NCBI GenBank assembly: GCA_017625435.1
Contig: JAGAKX010000059.1
Location: forward strand, 1 to 48,429
Length of the DNA stretch: 48,429 bases
Source: Clostridia bacterium
Lineage (GTDB): Bacteria > Bacillota > Clostridia > Oscillospirales > Acutalibacteraceae
Reading direction: 5' to 3'
The first letter of the stretch is position 1. Each line of letters begins with the position of its first letter. The position numbers were made by a program, and so were the translations under genes. The notes under the pieces are model-generated. The model worked only from the letters and a program-made list of their open reading frames with translations, searched no databases and was not told the origin of the DNA. Positions 1 to 7,412 of this stretch are shown here, piece by piece.

Positions 1-5
1 AAGCA

Positions 6-106
6 CGGTAGGGGCGGGGTTGCCCCGCCCGTTACATAACTTTTGTAACTTTCGTTTGCAAAAAATAACAACCCTCGGAAACGGGAGGGGAGACCCCTCC
101 CCTACG
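6..106. repeat. Family I repeat, copy 1
   Basis: The left palindrome (GTAGGGGCGGGG then CCCCGCCCG) and the right palindrome (CGGGAGGGGAG then CCCCTCCCCTACG) face each other around an interior containing GTTACATAACTTTTGTAAC and ACAACCCT. The following tail at 107-141 (ATACATACGGCAAATTATCC, then TTAAATTATGATTT) is the same as the tail of the copy at 7139-7277, so this is probably the right part of the same larger unit. Any left end lies outside the window. Confidence 0.8.
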
Positions 107-232
107 ATACATACGGCAAATTATCCGTTAAATTATGATTTGTCGGGGAAAGAAAAATAAATACTCTTCCTTATTGACGGGTGTATGAGAATTTGCTATG
201 ATGAAATTGAGAATATATATGAGGTGGTTGAT

Positions 233-1291
233 TTGAAAAATACAAAAAAGATACTTGCTGTTATTCTTTCATTGGTTTTTGTTCTTGCTTCGTTTTCCGT
301 AATTTCCGGGGCATCGGGAAGAAAGACCGCTTTACCCAAAAGTGCCGGAATTGAGGCTCTGAGAGACGAATTTCAGATTGATACGGCACCTGCTGCGGAC
401 GGTTACGCACTCGACTATGCGTATTATTCCCCTGCGGGGCAGAATGACAGCACGAAATATCCCCTTGTAATATTCCTTCACGGTATAGGACACGCTGATT
501 ACGTGGGCGCACAGCTTGACGACAGCGATTTTCCCTATTGGGCATCAGCGGAGCTGCAGTCAAGATTTTCTCAGGGCGGTGCATTTGTGCTTCTCCCCCG
601 TGCTCCCGAGCACAAGCTTGTTTACTGGAGCAAAACTCTTATTCCTGCTCTCAGAAGTGTTATTGATGATATGATAAAAAAGCACGGGGACAATATTGAC
701 ACCACGAAGATATTTATAGGCGGTTCTTCTGCAGGCGGCGAAATGACCTGGGATATGATAATTGCCTTCCCCGAGTATTTTGCAGGGGCATTCCCCATTG
801 CCGCAACGGGTACTGTCAGCGCTTCGGACACAAAGAAGTGCAAGGATGTTGCAATATGGATGCTGGCAAGCGAGCTTGACCCCGTTGTAAGCTATGTTGC
901 AACTACAACACCTCTCTGGAACAATGTGTGTAAGAATAACACTCACCCCGAAAACTGCAGGCTTTCAAGCTTTAAATCTGTTAAAGAGCCCTCGGGCACG
1001 GGTGCCAGCGATAATCACCATATGGCAAAGGTCGTGACCTATGATTTGCATATGCTTGACGGCAGTACATATCCGAATGTTTCGCATAAGGACGGTCTGG
1101 GACGGGAAATCACCCTCCACGGTGAAAACGGCATAATTTACTGGATGAACGGCATTTCCTCCGATTATACGGGTGAGACAGGCTCCGACAGCGGAAACAT
1201 CAACGTAAACGGAATTACGAATTTCTTTGATGCAATCCGCAATTTCTTCCTGAAAATTGTTAACATCTTCCAGCGTCTTTTCGGATTATAA
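233..1291 (+). CDS. Secreted alpha/beta-hydrolase (esterase/PHB depolymerase-like)
   Basis: A 352-residue protein if translation starts at the TTG at 233, which has GAGGTGG 5 nt upstream and gives a clean signal peptide (residues 1-27). An ATG at 185 would add 16 residues ahead of the signal peptide and has no good ribosome binding site. The alpha/beta-hydrolase fold is indicated by the oxyanion-side strand FLHGIGH (81-87), the nucleophile elbow GGSSAGG with Ser166, and a likely acid at Asp216 (ASELDP). His262/263 or His285 could be the base. Secreted esterases of this type act on acylated polysaccharides or small esters; the substrate is not evident. The C-terminus (329-352) is a Phe/Ile/Leu-rich amphipathic helix with Arg and Lys (DAIRNFFLKI), possibly a membrane- or wall-associating tail. 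It is monocistronic and flanked by repeats. Fold confident, substrate unknown. Confidence 0.75.
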   Translation: MKNTKKILAVILSLVFVLASFSVISGASGRKTALPKSAGIEALRDEFQIDTAPAADGYALDYAYYSPAGQNDSTKYPLVIFLHGIGHADYVGAQLDDSDFPYWASAELQSRFSQGGAFVLLPRAPEHKLVYWSKTLIPALRSVIDDMIKKHGDNIDTTKIFIGGSSAGGEMTWDMIIAFPEYFAGAFPIAATGTVSASDTKKCKDVAIWMLASELDPVVSYVATTTPLWNNVCKNNTHPENCRLSSFKSVKEPSGTGASDNHHMAKVVTYDLHMLDGSTYPNVSHKDGLGREITLHGENGIIYWMNGISSDYTGETGSDSGNINVNGITNFFDAIRNFFLKIVNIFQRLFGL

Positions 1292-1398
1292 AATTATGTA
1301 TTGATTTTTATGAACGAATAATGTCCGGTAGGGGTGGGACTCTGTTCATTTCGCTGTATGTGAAAGATAGCAGATAAAAATTTCCGTTTGGAAATTTT
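1292..1398. other. Intergenic start with isolated hairpin
   Basis: No gene is seen. A 10-bp perfect hairpin, AAAAATTTCC-GTTT-GGAAATTTTT, lies at 1376-1399 and abuts the left edge of the family II repeat. A very similar hairpin (TTTTCG-TTC-CGAAAA) abuts the right edge of the family II copy at 11621-11769. Confidence 0.5.
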
Positions 1399-1547
1399 TG
1401 TAGGGGAGGGCGTCCCCGACCTCCCGCCGGCAGTCAGCTTGAATTAACAGAGAATTTTACAAGAGGCATATTTTTATGTCATACAAAGTTGTGAATCAGA
1501 CAATTTGTTTAGTATAAACGGGACGTCGAGGACGCCGTCCCCTACAA
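1399..1547. repeat. Family II repeat, copy 1 (149 bp)
   Basis: Begins TGTAGGGGAGGGCGTCCCCG and ends with the inverted counterpart GACGCCGTCCCCTACA. Each end is itself a palindrome. The interior carries AGAGGCATATTTTTAT, the form here of a motif seen in most family II copies. The length matches the copies at 11621, 24487 and 37605. No coding potential. Confidence 0.8.
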
Positions 1548-1603
1548 AACGGAATCGTAACAGGTTCCTCACGGAAAATTACGCGTAAAACTGAAATTAT
1601 ATT

Positions 1604-1676
1604 GCGGGAGGCGAGACCCCTCCCCTACGAAAAAACAACCCTCTGTGGCGGGAGGGGAGACCCCTCCCCTATACGG
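1604..1676. repeat. Family I repeat, partial (two right ends in tandem)
   Basis: Two consecutive right-end palindromes (GAGACCCCTCCCCTACG and GGGAGGGGAGACCCCTCCCC) are separated by an ACAACCCT-containing linker. No left end is present, so this looks like a truncated or rearranged copy. Confidence 0.7.
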
Positions 1677-1701
1677 TAGAATATGAGGTGAACACATAAT
1701 A

Positions 1702-1727
1702 AAACGGGCGGTTTTTTCCGCCCGTTT
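1702..1727 (-). terminator. Rho-independent terminator of the acyl-CoA synthetase operon
   Basis: A perfect 10-bp stem AAACGGGCGG / CCGCCCGTTT with a 6-nt loop lies 15 bp past the stop of the last minus-strand gene and runs into a T-rich tract on that strand. Confidence 0.8.
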
Positions 1728-1742
1728 ATTGTTTATTCTTTA

Positions 1743-1982
1743 TCAGTCAAGCTCTGCGAGCTTAACCTTGAAGTCTTCAACTCTTTCTGCAACGTTTGTG
1801 ATGCCCATAGAGTCTGCGATTGTTTCGATGAAGGGGAGAGCCTGCTCAAGAGTGAAGGGTCTGCCGATTTCAAGCATGGGGTGATCCTTTGCTTCGGGAA
1901 CAAGTTCAAAGAGGAATTCAGCTGCCTTGGGGTCGTCAAGAAGCTCGCCGATTGTTGTTGTTTCAAATGAGTACTTTGCCAT
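1743..1982 (-). CDS. Small helical protein of the acyl-CoA synthetase operon (unknown function)
   Basis: A 79-residue, acidic, predicted all-helical protein (TTIGELLDDPKA near residue 10, HPMLEIGRPFTLEQALPF in the middle). The pattern T-I-G-E-L-L-D-(N/D)-P followed by H-P-M and a T-L-E-Q helix recalls a small helical module that I associate with the C-termini of some clostridial enzymes; this is from memory and unverified. Here it stands alone. AAGGAGA precedes the ATG and the gene follows the upstream acyl-CoA synthetase by 17 bp, so the two are co-transcribed; a terminator follows. It has no Ser-bearing carrier motif, so an acyl carrier protein is unlikely. A partner or regulator of the synthetases is plausible but inferred. 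Confidence 0.7.
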   Translation of the reverse strand: MAKYSFETTTIGELLDDPKAAEFLFELVPEAKDHPMLEIGRPFTLEQALPFIETIADSMGITNVAERVEDFKVKLAELD

Positions 1983-1999
1983 AATAAAAATCTCCTTTT

Positions 2000-3658
2000 T
2001 TACATTTTTTCAAGTTTCATAAAGTCAACCTTTTCAAGGGGTGTGTGGGGAAGCTCATCCATAAATATAATTTCTCTGGGAACGGAGAACTGGTTGAGAT
2101 TCTTTGCACAGGCTTCGGTAATCTGTCTCTTGTAGTCCTCCTCGTCACCCTTGGTTCTGAGTGAAGCGTAAAGTCTTACAAGGGGCTTGCCGTCGGGGCT
2201 TTCGCCTCTTACTGCACAGGATTCCTTGATAAAGGGAAGAGTATCCATAAGGTTTTCGATATCAACGGGATATACGTTATAGCCTGAAATGATGATGATT
2301 CTCTTCTTTCTGCCGTAGAAATAGAAGAAGCCGTCCTCATCTCTGTAGCCGAGGTCACCTGAGAGAACCCAGGGAGTGCCTTCCTCATCATAGTAGATAC
2401 CGGCATCCTTGGGGCCGTCCTCGGTAAGGTAGCCTTCCATCATTGTGGAGCCTGAAATTACAATTTCGCCAACCTCGCCTATGGGAACTTCCTTGTGGTC
2501 GTCGTCCCATATTTCCATACGAAGACCTTCAAGGGGCTTACCTATTGAGCCGTCCTTATATACCCAGTTGGTGTTAACACAGCATACGGAGCCTACTTCC
2601 GTAAGACCGTAGCCCTGACGAAGACGGGCGGAGGTGCCGTTTTTCTCAAGCATACCGTTGAATGCCTCAAGGAATGCGGGGGAGAGGTCGTCACCGCCAA
2701 CGAACATCATACGTGTGTTTTTAAGGTGGGGACCGTCAAAGCCGGGTGTATTGTAAAGCTTTTTGAACATATTGGGAATACCGCCGATACCGACGACGTT
2801 ATTCTTCTTATAGAGCTTGAGCACAAGCTTTGCATCAAACTGCATAAGGGGAATGATTCTTCCTGCGTTGCAGAGAGCCATGTGACCTGCAACAACAAGA
2901 CCGAAGGCATGGAAGAAGGGGAGAATGATGATTTCTGCCTCTTCACCGGGATATTCAATGTGGTCTATGTAGCCGAGCTTATGAACGTTTTCGTTGATTG
3001 CCTTGTTCGTAAGCTTTATTGTCTTACTTTTTCCTGTTGTGCCGCCGCCGTTTAAGTATACTGCGATGTCGTCACAGTTATTTACACAGCCCCGGACTTT
3101 TCTGCCCTCGTACTTCTTGACAACATCCTTGTAAAGGGTTGCGTTCTTGTAGCCGAGAATCTTTTCAAGAAGAGCCTCGCCTGCGCCTGCAGCCGCTTTC
3201 TTTACGGGGGAAGCGTAGTCTGAGCATCTGCAGAGAAGCACGGGAAGACCGAGGGAGTTTACAGCATCAACGTTGTGCTGCTTAAGACCCAGCACTCCGA
3301 GACACATAATACCCTTGGAGCCTGATTCCTTTACGGTTTCAATAAGTGCTTCGTCGGGGAGAAGGGGATGTAAGAAGTTTACTATAACGCCCAGCTTGTT
3401 AAGTGCATAGAAGGCTGTGAAGCTTTCTATATCAGAGGGAACGAATATTGAGTAAACGTCGCCTCTTTTAAGGCCTAACTCCTTCTGGAAATAGCATGCA
3501 AGCGCTTCTGTATCGCAGATGAACTTTGAGCGCATTACCATTTCATCCATGTGCTGAGCCTGCTTGTAATCGCCGTATTTTTCGGTTGCTGCAAGATAGA
3601 ATTCGTAGCAGTTATAGTTGCCGGCCTCTATCATATTGGAAAAAGGTTCTGTGTTCAT
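2000..3658 (-). CDS. AMP-dependent acyl-CoA synthetase/ligase (paralogue 1)
   Basis: A 552-residue class I adenylate-forming enzyme (ANL superfamily), expected to activate a carboxylic acid as acyl-AMP and transfer it to CoA or another thiol. Visible motifs: the phosphate-binding loop NGGGTTGKSK (203-212), the adenine-binding GYGLTEVGS (about 355), SGDLGYRDEDG followed by the hinge GRKKRIIIISGYN, and a C-terminal catalytic lysine in PLEKVDF (Lys543). The P-loop starts with NGGG rather than the more usual SSGT, a feature shared by all three paralogues here. Long-chain acid is the most likely substrate class, but the pocket cannot be read by eye. GAGGAAGAG precedes the ATG. It lies between two small unknown genes in a four-gene operon and is closely similar throughout to the product of 4125-5810. 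Confidence 0.88.
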   Translation of the reverse strand: MNTEPFSNMIEAGNYNCYEFYLAATEKYGDYKQAQHMDEMVMRSKFICDTEALACYFQKELGLKRGDVYSIFVPSDIESFTAFYALNKLGVIVNFLHPLLPDEALIETVKESGSKGIMCLGVLGLKQHNVDAVNSLGLPVLLCRCSDYASPVKKAAAGAGEALLEKILGYKNATLYKDVVKKYEGRKVRGCVNNCDDIAVYLNGGGTTGKSKTIKLTNKAINENVHKLGYIDHIEYPGEEAEIIILPFFHAFGLVVAGHMALCNAGRIIPLMQFDAKLVLKLYKKNNVVGIGGIPNMFKKLYNTPGFDGPHLKNTRMMFVGGDDLSPAFLEAFNGMLEKNGTSARLRQGYGLTEVGSVCCVNTNWVYKDGSIGKPLEGLRMEIWDDDHKEVPIGEVGEIVISGSTMMEGYLTEDGPKDAGIYYDEEGTPWVLSGDLGYRDEDGFFYFYGRKKRIIIISGYNVYPVDIENLMDTLPFIKESCAVRGESPDGKPLVRLYASLRTKGDEEDYKRQITEACAKNLNQFSVPREIIFMDELPHTPLEKVDFMKLEKM

Positions 3659-3687
3659 ATTTTCTCTTCCTCGCTTAAATTCTTTTA

Positions 3688-4008
3688 TCAGTCAGAAATC
3701 TTGTGACCATTTTTAAGTTCGATTGTTCTCTTCATAAAGGGGATTCTGAGTACGCCCTCAAACTTGTCGCCGTTGAAGGTAACCTCTGCTTCAAGCTCTT
3801 TGCCGGGAAGCATTGTGATTTCGCCCTTGCCTTTAAGTGTATTGCCGTTTTCAACTATGTCGTAAGTTCTGATTTTTACATCCTTTAATTTGTCGGGGAG
3901 CTGGAAGTCGATGTCGTACTGACCGTCCTTGTCTGCAATGACAACTGTAATGTCTCCCTTGAAAATCATCATATTTACGGATGTTACCCATGTTCCTAAG
4001 CCTATCAT
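3688..4008 (-). CDS. Small beta-rich protein of unknown function
   Basis: A 106-residue protein with alternating hydrophobic/charged strands (GDITVVIADKDG, YDIDFQLP, GKGEITMLPG, ELEAEVTFNG, FEGVLRIPF), suggesting a small beta-barrel or beta-sandwich. There is no signal peptide, no membrane segment and no recognised catalytic motif. It lies 29 bp upstream of one acyl-CoA synthetase and 116 bp downstream of the other, with AGGAGG before its ATG. By position it may bind the acyl substrate or product, in the manner of small lipid-binding beta proteins; this is inference only. It may also have its own promoter, because a dyad symmetry lies just upstream. Confidence 0.65.
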   Translation of the reverse strand: MIGLGTWVTSVNMMIFKGDITVVIADKDGQYDIDFQLPDKLKDVKIRTYDIVENGNTLKGKGEITMLPGKELEAEVTFNGDKFEGVLRIPFMKRTIELKNGHKISD

Positions 4009-4022
4009 CTGGCAATTCCTCC

Positions 4023-4056
4023 TAATGTTAATTTTCCATTAAACAGTATAACATTA
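4023..4056. promoter_or_regulatory. Dyad TAATGTTA-N18-TAACATTA upstream of the 106-aa gene
   Basis: Perfect 8-bp inverted arms at 4023-4030 and 4049-4056 lie just upstream of the start of the small beta protein. On the minus strand a TATACT -10-like hexamer falls beside the upstream arm. This is compatible with an operator over an internal promoter; no protein is assigned. Confidence 0.35.
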
Positions 4057-4124
4057 AAGGGAAGAGAAAATATGAATATTTTGTAAAATTTGAGACTACA
4101 ATATTATGATTTTTTGTCGTTTAT

Positions 4125-5810
4125 TTAATTTTCAGCGGCTATTTTTTCCAAAGCCATAAAGTCAACCTTCTCAAGAGGTGTGTGAGGAAGCTCGTCCATA
4201 AACTCTATAACTCTGGGAACCGAGAACTTTGAAAGGTTCTTTTCGCAGGTTTCCGTGATGATTTTTCTGTATTCCTCTTCATCACCCTTGTCCTTTAAGG
4301 AAACATAGAGCTTAACAAGGGGCTTGCCCTCTGAGAAGCCTCTTACGGCACAGGATTCCTTGATGAAGGGGAGTGTATCCATAAGATTTTCGATATCAAC
4401 GGGATATACGTTGTAGCCGGAGATGATGATAAGTCTCTTATTTCGTCCTGCGAAGTAGAAGAAGCCGTCCTCGTCCATATATCCGAGGTCTCCGGAGCGA
4501 ACCCACTTGACACCGTTTTCATCGGTATAAAGACCTGCATCCTTGGGACCGTCAGCCGTCAGGTAGCCCTCCATAATGGTGGGACCTGAAATTACGATTT
4601 CACCTACGGTGCCGACCGGTACCTTCTTGCAGTTATCGTCCCAGATTTCCATTGTAACACCTGCAAGGGGGATGCCTATGGAGTTGTCCTTGTTTGTATC
4701 GTTGGTGTTTGCACAGCATACGGAGCCTACCTCAGTAAGACCGTAGCCCTGACGAAGACGTGCCTTTGTGCCGTTCTTGTCAAGCATTTCATTGAACTGT
4801 GCAAGGAAGGCGGGAGAAAGGTCGTCACCGCCTGCAAACATAAGACGGGTGTTTTTAAGGTGGGGACCGTCAAAGCCGGGGGTGTTATAAAGCTTCTTGA
4901 ACATCGCAGGGATGCCTACAATACCCGAGATTCTGTTCTTTTCGTAAAGCTTCACAACCAGCTTTCTGTCAAACTGCAAAAGGGGGATAATTCTTGCCGC
5001 GTTGCACATTGTCATATGCATGGCAACTACAAGACCGAAGGCGTGGAAGAAGGGAAGGATGATAATTTCACCCTCGTCACCGGGGTCAAGAATGTGGTCA
5101 ATATAGCCCAGAGCATAGACGTTTTCATTTATGGCCTTGCTTGTAAGTTTGATTGTCTTGCTCTTTCCCGTAGTTCCGCCGCCGTTTAAGTATACGGCAA
5201 CATCTTCGCCGTTATTTTTTATGCCCTCAACCTTTTTGCCGTCATATTTTTTTATAACGTCCTTATAAAGAGTGGGCTCACGGTACTTGAGAATCTTTTC
5301 GAGAAGAGCCTCACCCATACCTGCAGCCGCCTTTTTGACGGGAGAGGCATAGTCTGAGCATCTGCACAGAAGTATGGGAAGACCTGTTTTGTTTACTGCC
5401 TCAACATTGTGCTGTTTAAGTCCTATAAGACCCAAGACCATAATGCCCTTGGACTTTGATTCCTTTACTGTTTCAAAAAGAACCTCATCGGGAAGAAGGG
5501 GGTGCACGAAGTTTACGATTACGCCGATTTTGTTGAGGGCATAGAAGGCTGCTATGCTTTCAACATTTGTAGGGGTGAAAATCGTGTAGGCATCTCCTCT
5601 TTTCAAGCCCAAATCCTTGGTGAAATAGTAAGCAAGAGCGTCAATCTGTCTTAAAAGGTCGCTTCGCTTACCTCTTTCATCCATATGCTGATAGGCGTCA
5701 TAATCACCGTACTTTTCCGTTGCATTAACGAAGAATTCGTAGCAGTTGAGATTGTCGGCCTTGATCATCATATTCTGAGCCTTGTCATCCCTGAATCTGT
5801 TTTCTGTCAT
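4125..5810 (-). CDS. AMP-dependent acyl-CoA synthetase/ligase (paralogue 2)
   Basis: First gene of the minus-strand operon, 561 residues. It carries the same ANL signature set as its neighbour: NGGGTTGKSK (about 209), GYGLTEVGS, SGDLGYMDEDG, GRNKRLIIISGYN, and the C-terminal catalytic Lys548 in PLEKVDF. It differs mainly at the N-terminus and has a short extra tail (AAEN). Two near-identical enzymes in one operon suggest recent duplication and perhaps divergence in acyl-chain preference. The ATG at 5810 has AAGGA about 12 nt upstream. A promoter TTGATT-17-TAGAAT lies about 40-65 bp upstream. Confidence 0.88.
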   Translation of the reverse strand: MTENRFRDDKAQNMMIKADNLNCYEFFVNATEKYGDYDAYQHMDERGKRSDLLRQIDALAYYFTKDLGLKRGDAYTIFTPTNVESIAAFYALNKIGVIVNFVHPLLPDEVLFETVKESKSKGIMVLGLIGLKQHNVEAVNKTGLPILLCRCSDYASPVKKAAAGMGEALLEKILKYREPTLYKDVIKKYDGKKVEGIKNNGEDVAVYLNGGGTTGKSKTIKLTSKAINENVYALGYIDHILDPGDEGEIIILPFFHAFGLVVAMHMTMCNAARIIPLLQFDRKLVVKLYEKNRISGIVGIPAMFKKLYNTPGFDGPHLKNTRLMFAGGDDLSPAFLAQFNEMLDKNGTKARLRQGYGLTEVGSVCCANTNDTNKDNSIGIPLAGVTMEIWDDNCKKVPVGTVGEIVISGPTIMEGYLTADGPKDAGLYTDENGVKWVRSGDLGYMDEDGFFYFAGRNKRLIIISGYNVYPVDIENLMDTLPFIKESCAVRGFSEGKPLVKLYVSLKDKGDEEEYRKIITETCEKNLSKFSVPRVIEFMDELPHTPLEKVDFMALEKIAAEN

Positions 5811-5848
5811 AAAAGATACATTCCTTTTATTTTATTTTGTTGAATACT

Positions 5849-5877
5849 ATTCTACTAAACACCTGTCGGAAAATCAA
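5849..5877 (-). promoter_or_regulatory. Promoter of the acyl-CoA synthetase operon with palindrome at -10
   Basis: On the minus strand: -35 TTGATT (5872-5877), 17-bp spacer, -10 TAGAAT (5849-5854). The palindrome GAATACTATTC (5842-5852) overlaps the -10, and CTGTCGG (5863-5869) lies in the spacer. Both elements recur at the promoter of the third paralogue near 44195-44224. Confidence 0.6.
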
Positions 5878-6019
5878 TAGTTTATTCATATTTTGTGCAC
5901 AATTTTGTAATATGGAGCTTATGCAACATTGTGTTCACCAATGTATAAGATTTTTCTTAAATACTGTTGAAAGTCCACTAATTACCAATAGCTGTTTTTG
6001 GCGATGTAGTGCGAGAAGG

Positions 6020-6048
6020 TTGACATATATTTTTAATGAATGTATAAT
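6020..6048 (+). promoter_or_regulatory. Consensus promoter of the lipoprotein gene
   Basis: TTGACA (6020-6025), 17-bp spacer, TATAAT (6043-6048), followed about 60 bp later by the TTG start. Both hexamers match the sigma-A consensus exactly. Confidence 0.85.
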
Positions 6049-6106
6049 ATTTATTAAGATTACATAATCGGAAGCTTTAATATATAATTTTTCGGGAGGG
6101 AATACC

Positions 6107-7039
6107 TTGAAAAGCATAAAGATCCCTGTGGCGGTGCTGATGATATTCGCAATGCTTCTTTTAAGCTCCTGCTTTGCATATTCGAGCTTTGACGAGCTTG
6201 TGACAGGCGGTAAAGAGGGCACCACGGCTTATGAATATAAAACTACGTCTTACAGCGAGAATACAACGGCTTTAGTTGTTACGGAAAACACCACGGCGGT
6301 GCAGGTTATCCCTCAGGTGACAATACCGCAGGAAACCGTGCCTCAGGTCACATTACCGCAGGAGACTCAGCCTCAGCAGGAGGTGACCACGGTCCTCGTA
6401 CAGACTGAAAGCTACACTAAGAAGGAAATAATAGATTTGTATGCCGAGGCTCTCAATAAAACCAGAGGTTATACGGGTGCACTTACGGTAAATCATTCCG
6501 AGAGCTTTACGGCAGACATAAAGGACGCACATCCGGGCGGTGCACTTACTGAGCTTCTTGCAAGTAATATTGTAAAGCTTGTCGGCAGCGAAGGACAGCA
6601 GACTCTTTCCTATAACGGCGGAACTGCCGTAAATAAGGACGGGGAAAGCGTGCCGGTGCTTCTTCCTCAGAGAACAGCCTTCAGCCTTCCCGAGGCCGGT
6701 GTCAGCAGCGCGGAATTGAGCAGAACGGGAGATAAAACCCGCATAAGACTTGTTTTAGTGCCCGAAACCGTTACAATGGGGCAGGTGCCTCAGTACAATT
6801 CGGGAGCTATAGGCTACCTTGACACCTCGGATATGGATTTCAAGATTATTACCATTTCCCGTGTTGACATAACCTATCCCGGCTCGGTTATTGATGCGGT
6901 AATACGTGCCGACGGTTATATTGAAAGCGTGACGTACACTATAAATATGAGCACTTATGCAGAGCTTTCGGGTATGGGTATTTCGGGCTACGGAACACTC
7001 GAAGGGGCACAGACAGAGCGATGGCAATTAAATTGGTAG
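6107..7039 (+). CDS. Putative surface lipoprotein with Thr/Gln/Pro-rich linker
   Basis: A 310-residue protein starting at TTG (6107) with GGGAGGG 6 nt upstream. The N-terminus is a lipoprotein signal with lipobox LLSSC (Cys at about 22), so it is expected to be lipidated and anchored outside the membrane. Residues about 40-105 form a low-complexity linker with short P-Q-V/E-T repeats (PQVTIPQETVPQ). The rest is a folded beta-rich domain with no motif I recognise; it contains AFSLPEAGVSSAEL and a late VDITYPGSVIDAVI strand pair. A strong promoter precedes it and a terminator follows, so it is monocistronic. Function unknown. Confidence 0.8.
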   Translation: MKSIKIPVAVLMIFAMLLLSSCFAYSSFDELVTGGKEGTTAYEYKTTSYSENTTALVVTENTTAVQVIPQVTIPQETVPQVTLPQETQPQQEVTTVLVQTESYTKKEIIDLYAEALNKTRGYTGALTVNHSESFTADIKDAHPGGALTELLASNIVKLVGSEGQQTLSYNGGTAVNKDGESVPVLLPQRTAFSLPEAGVSSAELSRTGDKTRIRLVLVPETVTMGQVPQYNSGAIGYLDTSDMDFKIITISRVDITYPGSVIDAVIRADGYIESVTYTINMSTYAELSGMGISGYGTLEGAQTERWQLNW

Positions 7040-7059
7040 GAGCCATATATTGATTTTTC

Positions 7060-7099
7060 AGGATATCTGTGAGCATTATGCCGCAGATATCCTTTTTTT
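7060..7099 (+). terminator. Rho-independent terminator after the lipoprotein gene
   Basis: Stem AGGATATCTG / CAGATATCCT (7060-7069 and 7083-7092) followed by a run of eight T. Confidence 0.9.
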
Positions 7100-7105
7100 G
7101 TAGAA

Positions 7106-7314
7106 TAAATCATAATTTAATGGCGGAGATGTGAGCACGGTAGGGGCGGGGTTTCCCCGCCCGTTACATAACTTTTGTAACTTTTAAAAAATGACAATTT
7201 TTTGAATCGGGAGGGGAGACCCCTCCCCTACAATGATAAACAACCTTTTTAAACGGGAGGGGAGACCCCTCCCCTACGATACATACGGCAAATTATCCGT
7301 TAAATTATGATTTA
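7106..7314. mobile_element. 209-bp MITE-like unit with 18-bp terminal inverted repeats
   Basis: The ends TAAATCATAATTTAATGG (7106-7123) and CCGTTAAATTATGATTTA (7297-7314) are inverted repeats with one mismatch. Between them sits a family I repeat (7139-7277) with one left palindrome and two right-end palindromes. There is no coding capacity. The right end matches 107-141, so at least two copies are present. Size, end structure and lack of genes fit a miniature inverted-repeat element mobilised in trans; mobility is inferred. Confidence 0.65.
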
Positions 7315-7340
7315 TTGAAGAAAAATTTCAGGCTTTACGG

Positions 7341-7381
7341 TAAAACAAAAGGAATCAGCCACGAAACAAATGGTTGATTCC
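7341..7381 (-). terminator. Terminator of the murA-like gene
   Basis: On the minus strand, GGAATCAACCA pairs with TGGCTGATTCC (one G-T pair) and is followed by TTTTGTTTTA. It lies about 30 bp after the stop codon. Confidence 0.8.
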
Positions 7382-7412
7382 TTTGATTTATCTTTTTTCG
7401 GATTTTATGCTG

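Noticed and set aside
185..232. Longer N-terminus of the first hydrolase (ATG at 185)
   Set aside because: It would put 16 residues before the signal peptide and has no ribosome binding site, whereas the TTG at 233 has GAGGTGG.
1743..1982. Acyl carrier protein
   Set aside because: The 79-residue protein has no D-S-L motif with a Ser to carry phosphopantetheine.
1743..5810. Nonribosomal peptide or polyketide cluster
   Set aside because: The adenylating enzymes are stand-alone; there is no condensation, ketosynthase, carrier or thioesterase domain nearby.
7106..7314. Insertion sequence with its own transposase
   Set aside because: There is no reading frame of useful size inside the inverted ends.
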